Shown here: positions 57,550 to 64,000 of the stretch, piece after piece
How the letters are laid out: the number at the start of each line of letters is the position of its first letter
How positions within the stretch are numbered: position 1 is the stretch's first letter
DNA from: Phoronis australis
Taxonomy: Eukaryota > Phoronida > Phoronidae
Length of the DNA stretch: 64,000 bases
Direction of reading: 5' to 3'
NCBI GenBank assembly: GCA_002633005.1
Contig: NMRA01000027.1
Span: forward strand, 981,788-1,045,787
Position numbers and translations under genes: made by a program
Notes under the pieces: generated by a model
Seen by the model: the letters and a program-made list of their open reading frames with translations, nothing else
The model's database searches: none
What the model was told of the DNA's origin: nothing

Positions 57550-58949
57550 ATACTCACCTGTGAAAAATATTCGATTGTCATTTTGTGTCAAACCTCGTAC
57601 GGCTAACCGAAGCTAAAGCCGTAATCAAAATTCGATGTTTTCTACCGGCACACAAAGCAGTGAAATAGTTGATTGAGATGGTCGCTAAGTGCGAATAGAT
57701 TTTCGTACTGCGGTAGAACTTAAATAATTTTGCAACATTTCTGTTTTCTTAGAAATACACAACGTCGCGTTCTAAGCCATCTAGCTTCGACCGAGCGTAC
57801 GATCTTTGATAAAACGGGGATCACATATTTTTGTTTTTGTGCATTAAATATCCTGTGCCTACTAAATGTTTAGCTTGCGTGTCTTTTTATTAAAGCGTCT
57901 ATTGACAATTTGTTACAAGATGAATATGCAAATTCAAATATACCTGTTTCTGTAACAAAACTTAACAATGTCTTACAATCGTAATCCAGAAATGAAACTG
58001 TTAATTGAATAAATTGCGCATGCGCGAACACACAAAGCTAGTCATTCATTGATATCTCTACGATTCGCGTGTGTCGCTTAGCAAAATACAGCTCTGCCAC
58101 CCACTCACTTGTTGTTTGCTATTGATCATGTCAGTGAGGAATCATACATTGATTTTTGACGGATTCACGAAGTAATGATCTACTCTAGTTTGACCATCAA
58201 ATGAGCTTGATTTAAATCCTTTAAAGACAGTTAAATTGATAAGACGAACCAGCTGTGCAACTTCAAAATACCGGCGCCAAGTAGCCCACCCATTTACGAG
58301 AACTGATTACTGCCATACACTATTCTCAAACACCTCAAAACCTGCATCATTAATTTGTATTTGTTGTAATACTGTGGGGAATTCACACTGTTTTCTTCTG
58401 CCATTGAACAAACACGTTAATGTTCTGTCGTGGATACTCATTTCTTACATATCATGGCTACTCCTAATTTCAAAAACTTTTTTGAAATTCACGAACCCTA
58501 ACTGTTTTCTTGTCACGCGCGAATAGTATTTTTTCACGAGCAACCAGTATGTTGTACCCTTCTAGAAGCGATTTCGTGTTCTCACGAACAACAGCTCTGT
58601 CTAGTAGTAATCTAATAAAAAGTGGTTTATGGTGTGAGGAAAAACCGACTTGTTCCTAAGTTCTTGAGGTCACGTTCGGCACGCTGTGTCACATTTTTCC
58701 CAGTACGCCGTGCGCACATAAGATGGCGGTGATCAACAAAGAGGTGCATTCTTTAGTGTAGGAGCATATTCTCATGTAGAAGCATGGGCCTTGGTACGGG
58801 CACACACACTGTTGGCAGCCTTGACAACAACAGAATAAGTAGTTTTAATTAAGAAACTATGTGACACCACCTATAGGTGTCTCTCACTGAAAAGTTAAGG
58901 TTACGTATTGCCTTACCAAGATGTCTGTGTATTTAGCGTAATATATGCG
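57550..58949. other. 3' flank of gene B, shared with gene A
   Basis: Aligns with 9743-11165. No coding region is supported. Contains the conserved candidate polyadenylation signal at 57889. Confidence 0.5.
57889..57894 (+). promoter_or_regulatory. Candidate polyadenylation signal ATTAAA
   Basis: Same hexamer and context (gtctttttattaaagcgtct) as 10078-10083 downstream of gene A, about 340 bp after the stop. Confidence 0.3.
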
Positions 58950-61900
58950 ATCGCAACAATAATACGGTTATGTGAAGTTGCAAGCATTAAATCACAAAAT
59001 CAAAAACCAAGAAATTGCACGTGACGTCCTTTGCCATTTTGATACACTATAGCCGTTTTCAAAATACCTTGCGTGCGAGCAGTCTGATTTAACACAAATA
59101 GTCGGCGTGTGCTTGTCAACCTACAACAAGTGGGGCTACGCCTGTATTTCGCGACGTGTCATCGTATTTTTTTCTTAAACTCCATTTTAACTTCTGTGGT
59201 TGATGTTGGAAAATTAAGCAACATATTTTTATAACTTCATCAAGGGAATTCAGAAAATAAGGTCGAAGTGAATGTTAATAATACATCGTCATCAGTCCTT
59301 CTATCCAGATGGCTTTTACTGCTATACGTTTTTGCCTGAGTATTCTAAAAACTTCTACAAAGATCATTCTTCTATCTGGTATCTGGTGTACTTTATGTTA
59401 ATTCAAAGTACCAGAGAATAAACTACAAAGATGATCTCATGCAAATAATGAACGACAAAATATGGAAAAACTAGTCCAGGAGAGCGTCATCCATTCAGTA
59501 ACAATATGGGGGTCAACCGATGTCCCCCAAATAGGAACATATAACTGCCTTTACGGCGTCAAAGCCTTATCCAGTTTAACTTTAGATCTTCTCCTTGAGA
59601 GAAAGGTATTGCAATAAGAGTCATTTGACATTGTTTAGCGATGCTAAAGGGCTGTTGAGTATGCCTTGAAACAGAAAACATCGATATACACTACTCTTCC
59701 AATCTATATTATTTGCGCTATTTTATCTCTTCCGTACCCGAATTTGTTCTTTGTGAATGTCTTAGACATGGATAGCACCCAAAAAAAACAATTAGTCGGT
59801 GGAAGTCATGATTCTTTACGAACGGTAGAAATTTTAGAAGCAGGAAATTTCCATGGTTTGATCATGTGGTCCACTCAATAGCAAAGAAATCGAAAGCGCC
59901 TTCTGACGTGAACTTGACAACTGAAGCATATTGATAGTTGTGATGTCATGCTATTTCTGAATATTTAATTGCAAATGAATTCAAATAATTTAAAGTTTTT
60001 TGTTTGAATTTTAGTGCACATGCATTCTAAATTCAAATGAATGACGCGTTTTGAAGCAACTTGTATCAAAATGAAGGGTAACGGTGGTCATTTCAAAAAT
60101 GGCGCATGTACGCATTGCCTGAGTTGGATTGGCCAATTCGAAAGTGGTGCATGTGCTCATAGCCTGGGACAATGATTTAATAACAGAAATATATGTTTCC
60201 CTTTACGGCATGGAATATCATGAGACCAATTTTATGAGATTAAAGGGTCCACACGCAGCTTTAACTGATTCAGGAACATAAACTTAGAATTTTGCACTGA
60301 TCTTTTGAAGTGTCCCCCACTTACTGGGAAAATCATACGGGAAAATTTCCTTATATTCGAACAAAATTAATTAAATGTTTGTCGGAAAGTGGATCAGCTT
60401 TGTAAATTAATAAGCGTTAGCGCTGTGGGTCGGGCGTTGTTCGTATTGCGAGAAAACTAGATGAAATTCAATTATCTCCGAGTGTCTAGAAATAAAGAAA
60501 CTACGCGCTTTTTCAAAGAACCTATTCGTGGTTTAACCTCGATCACTTACAGCTTCGCAAAAGTATAGCAAACCTGCGTTTCGCATTTTGCTGAAAGTTT
60601 ATGCGAACGTAAATTAGAAATGATAGACTGATATTTCGTAGTTTTTCTGTATATGAATCTAAGTTTCTTTAATTTCCATGAAACCAAAAGCATGTAAAAT
60701 GAAATATGTATCATATAATACACGAACACTGTCAGACAAAAAGCATGTTTTAATTTCATAATATCATTTTAGCCAACAGGTGTCTCCTTTTTAGCACTTA
60801 ATTTGCTTCAGGCCAGAGTAAACCATACAAACCATAAAGTAATTGTACCAACCTCACTGATACGAATTTGCCGTGCGGAATATATACTGCCCGGGAAGAC
60901 TAGATATTTTTCTTCAGTGTCCTAAATGAGTCACCGTAATTCGTATCTTACGACTTCGATAAAATTCGAAGCTATTTTGATGAGCTTTGACGTGTTCATA
61001 TATTTATCATCTTCACCTATGTTGAAACAAAAACTCGCTGTTTATTTCATACATGTACATGTAGGTGGTTTACACGAAGTGACTGACACACACATCCTGA
61101 GGAAGCCGTGAAAAATGCTTTTAGTTGAGGTGAGGAAGCCGACTCTGGAAGTACTTAAGAATAAAAAAATTCCTTAAAGGATACGGCAACTGGACTGGCA
61201 TAATTGTGATAGCAGCAGAAAAATACGCTTGTCCAATAAACATTGCCCTTCTTATACATAGATAAAAGGGCACAACGGATGTTTCGGTATCTCGATTTCA
61301 GCTTAGGAATTTGAATAATTGAACGAAATAGTTAAACGACGAGGAATGAATCCATTTAACTTGACTGTCCAGATTGTCCTAAAACGAAACTAAGGTGTGT
61401 TTAGAAACACTAAAGTATTGTTTCTTATCAATGTATGAGTCAATAGTTCAACTGCCATTCGCTTCATGTAGAGGTCCGCCAGAAGGTAGTTGTTTGGGAC
61501 ACCCGGATGATAACTCTACCCTGGGTCACACGCTTGTTCCGTGATTTCTATTTTATTCGGCTAACTGCGCAAACAGTTGTCGTTTGAAGATGACATGAGG
61601 ACCACGTAGGAGCACTCTGGACTCTTCACAAGGATGTTATCCATTTACCAGTTGCTGGTTATTGCGTCATCCTTTGTTTTCACACACTGTCTCACAGGGT
61701 ATGTTTAACATTCAAGATGAGCTTTTCTCTCGCTGCATTGAATCTGCTTCACCAACAGCTGGTTCCCATTGTTTGCATTATTTACAGTGCATTGGTTTTA
61801 TCTTATATTCTTCGGTATTTTTGAATTTGGAATTTACTTATTGTGCTTTATCTAACTGCGGCGGTCACACTGAAGGTGACATGGAGATTGTGGTCATTGA

Positions 61901-62828
61901 ACAACTAGAACGGCTGGCCAAATGTTTGCACGTTGCACACGGCATGATAATTATGATACCTCTTTAACAGTTACTTTGTGCCGCACTTTCGTAATTGTAG
62001 CCGTAAACAGTCAAGTTAGGCAGTGAAGGATTAATTTATCCCGTTAACAATAATAGTTTCACGTAAGTAATTTATGTTCACCCATTCGGCCAGTATAGAA
62101 TTTCACGCCTATCTTTACGCCCGCCTATGGCGTATTTCTACAAATGCTGCACTAGGTCTATTTTTTGTTTGATATATTTTGTGTTTCATCGATTTAAAGC
62201 TATTTTGAGCGTTGTTTCTGAAGTAGGTTTACTTCGTTGGGTCAGCTTCACACTAATTCGACCCATCACAAAGTAGAGTAATGATGTAAAGTAACTTATC
62301 TTTCCTTGTTTTCATGGTATTTTTATTGGAATTGAGCCTAAAGGTGTTGCTTGGCTCAATATTCTGACCAATCCTTATTAATTTTTTTATTACAATGAGG
62401 CTAGCCATGTTTGACTCGCTAGTATTATTTCGGTAGCTTTAAGGCAGGACCTTATCTAGAAATCTGTAAATTCAATCAAATATCTGCAAAGTATAGATAA
62501 CTAACTGAGAATAGAAATAACTTACAATTTAATTTTACCTAATACCAATCTGTCACGCAGTTATGTATTTTAAAAAAGTTTAGCAAAAAGGTTACATTCA
62601 CAGAGAAACAATGGTATGAACAACATGAACAAACATTTCATGTAAATATTCAAGGTTAAATCTCAGAAATGCTGTTATAATTATCGTTTCATTTTCGTTT
62701 AATACATATTTAAATATTTTCCATAAACATCGTAAAAAATTTATATTGATACCCTCCGTATAAGGGTGGAATATTTCAAAAAATCCAAACAGTGGTTAGA
62801 AAAACAGTGAATAAAGCATAGTACCTGA
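58950..62828. other. Distal 3' flank, partly B-specific
   Basis: 58950-60765 has no counterpart in A and shows no recognisable gene or element. 60765-61105 and 61105-62828 align with A (11250-11330, 14310-14480, 17740-19560). At 61686-61455 (minus) lies the broken counterpart of the exon candidate at 18293-18069. Confidence 0.5.
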
Positions 62829-63099
62829 ATTTTTTATAAGAATCCAACTACTCAATTCTGAAGCATATTGTTATGATGTCACCCAAATGATGGCATTTTT
62901 CTAGGGTTCTACGTAACCTTAACAGACGGTGAGAATCATTTTACATAATTAGAATTTTCACACGCGATGTAAATTGAAACTTCAACTTTGATTTGTCACG
63001 TATTTTGAACGATGGTTAGAGCTGAAACACGCTTCATTGTTGTAAGTGAGGACTACAAGTACTACAAGCATGTCTAACTCCGTTTAGCGTTTTTCACGT

Positions 63100-63327
63100 A
63101 TGCCAAACGTTTTTGAGTTTTCTGATCTTGACAGAAGTTCGCATGTAAATATTCATCTACGGAGCTCCAATCATTATTATCAACAGTGCTCTTTTAATGA
63201 CTTTGCAATTATAGACCAGGAAGTAACAACAAAGGAGCTTAAAATTCGTGAGGCTTTACACATCAGTTGGTGCAAGCCCAATCTCAATAGGCAACTGGCA
63301 CACCACAGGTTGTCATTGTTGGTCTAG
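63100..63327 (+). pseudogene. Penelope-like element polyprotein C-terminus
   Basis: The open frame ends '...FNDFAIIDQEVTTKELK', 'IREALHISWCKPNLNRQL' and a TAG. It is nearly identical to 1-177. The upstream reverse transcriptase and most of the endonuclease are absent. Confidence 0.7.
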
Positions 63328-63402
63328 TTCATTGTCACTCCCTGTAACTGACTATCTGTGCTTCATTACTTGTTGCTGGGCCTAGCTAGGTGGCCACTGT
63401 AT

Positions 63403-63450
63403 TCTCTCTTCTGACGATGGTATCTGAATAAATGACACCGAAACATGTCA
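63403..63450 (+). ncRNA. Hammerhead ribozyme motif of the Penelope-like element, core intact
   Basis: CTGACGA (63411-63417) fits the invariant CUGANGA. Stem II is GGTATC (63419-63424) with GACACC (63434-63439), one mismatch. GAA (63440-63442) follows, then a minimal stem III (AC, 2-nt loop, GT) and C as the cleavage-site base. Stem I can form between the CTT before the core and the AAG after the cleavage site. The small stem III is typical of hammerheads in Penelope-like elements. Confidence 0.65.
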
Positions 63451-63619
63451 AGTGGACTTAAAACCGTTGATTTTTTATTAATAATCTTGGATAGCCCTAT
63501 GAAACAGGGGGGAGGGGGTAGAAAGCGACAGCGCTCTGTTTCACTCTAAAGCGACTAAGAAATGAAATTTTCGTAAATTGCTTTGCTGATGTACTTTCGA
63601 TCTCCTATTCTTTCTTTGA

Positions 63620-64000
63620 GCGAAAACAAGTTCTCCTCTTAAAAAGACAATAACAATATAATTCCATTTGCTTAAAGTTGCCGAATCAGGTTTTTTTCCA
63701 TTTTGATTGGTCATGAATTTTCGGAATTTAAACTAGACAACATTTTGTGAGTTTTCACAAAGTTTTGTTTTTTCTCCACAAATTGATGTCATTGGCAACA
63801 GATTGCTCAAGTGTCGGAATGATGTATGCTGTGAGTATTGTTATAGCGCGTAAGAACGCGAGAACTTTTGTAAGTAAGTGATTCGATTAGTTATACACCA
63901 TGCCTAACACTCGATTAAATTTGGATTTTAACTGTTTCTTATTTACCAAAATTTGGGTCCAGCAACTTTAAAGCGGCTTGCATCACAAAACCTATTTTTA
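63620..64000. other. Distal flank resuming homology with copy A
   Basis: 63630-63850 (ttccattttgattggtcatg, gtgtcggaatgatg) aligns with 19590-19800. No gene seen. Confidence 0.5.

Larger units (their letters stand above)
62829..63619 (+). mobile_element. Penelope-like element 3' fragment inserted in the B flank
   Basis: At 62828 and again from 63620 the sequence aligns with A (about 19567), so about 790 bp is inserted here. Its right part holds the GIY-YIG-type C-terminus (63100-63327) and the hammerhead motif (63403-63450). The left 270 bp is not recognised. The 5' part of the element is missing. Confidence 0.65.
49260..63870 (+). repeat. Segmental duplication, copy B
   Basis: Partner of 1600-19830. 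It includes gene B exons 21-24, their introns and the 3' flank. B-specific insertions are the foldback element 56597-57046, about 1.8 kb at 58950-60765, and the Penelope-like insertion 62829-63619. Confidence 0.85.

Noticed and set aside
1-64000. tRNA or rRNA genes
   Set aside because: I saw no stretch with the conserved tRNA boxes plus cloverleaf, nor any rRNA-like sequence, though a by-eye search can miss a tRNA.

Overview
This is eukaryotic (metazoan) DNA. Genes are split by GT/AG introns, the proteins are animal extracellular modules (EMI, EGF-like, WSC and fibronectin-III-like repeats), and the intergenic DNA and introns are full of degraded animal transposons (Penelope-like, Kolobok-like, several non-LTR retroelements, foldback elements). 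The mix would fit a marine invertebrate such as a lancelet, hemichordate, echinoderm or cnidarian. The sequence alone does not let me name the species.

The window is dominated by two tandem paralogous genes on the + strand. Gene A enters from the left and only its last four recognisable exons are inside (1687-9742). Gene B appears complete (20527-57549). I could chain 23 exons by hand with every splice phase matching, giving one open frame of about 3,538 residues: signal peptide, EMI domain, EGF-like and other Cys-rich modules, a WSC domain, then a very long array of beta-sandwich (FN3-like) repeats marked by 'V-D-x-T-P-P' starts and 'W-x-G-F-x-D-x-x-S-G-I-x-x-Y-x-x-x-I-G' cores. The last four exons of B match the four exons of A in order, length and phase, so a block about 48 kb long has been duplicated. 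The homology continues into the 3' flanks (to about 11.3 kb in A and 60.8 kb in B, then 14.3-14.5 and 17.7-19.8 kb in A against 60.9-63.9 kb in B).

Layout. 1-1600: end of a Penelope-like element with a hammerhead-type motif, then unassigned DNA. 1687-9742: gene A 3' part. 9.7-20.5 kb: intergenic, with a Kolobok-like THAP transposon (12164-13824, TTAA on both sides), non-LTR ORF1 and RT remnants (14.5-16.2 kb), minisatellites, a possible minus-strand exon (18069-18293) and a second, palindromic Kolobok remnant ending 300 bp before gene B. 20.5-57.5 kb: gene B, whose introns hold MITE-like elements, an antisense RNase H retroelement (39.0-40.2 kb), a decayed gene or transposon ORF (41.1-42.0 kb) and an RT pseudogene (48.3-49.2 kb). 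57.5-64 kb: the duplicated 3' flank with a second Penelope-like 3' end at 62.8-63.6 kb.

Because the duplicates can be aligned, several insertions have an 'empty site' in the other copy: a 450-bp foldback element with a 5-bp target duplication (56597-57046) and the Penelope fragment near 63 kb. Short elements in equivalent introns of both genes (6.75-7.06 kb and 54.43-54.77 kb) carry hammerhead-like cores on both strands and predate the duplication. All calls were made by eye. Exon limits rest on splice signals, phase and protein similarity between the copies, not on transcripts.
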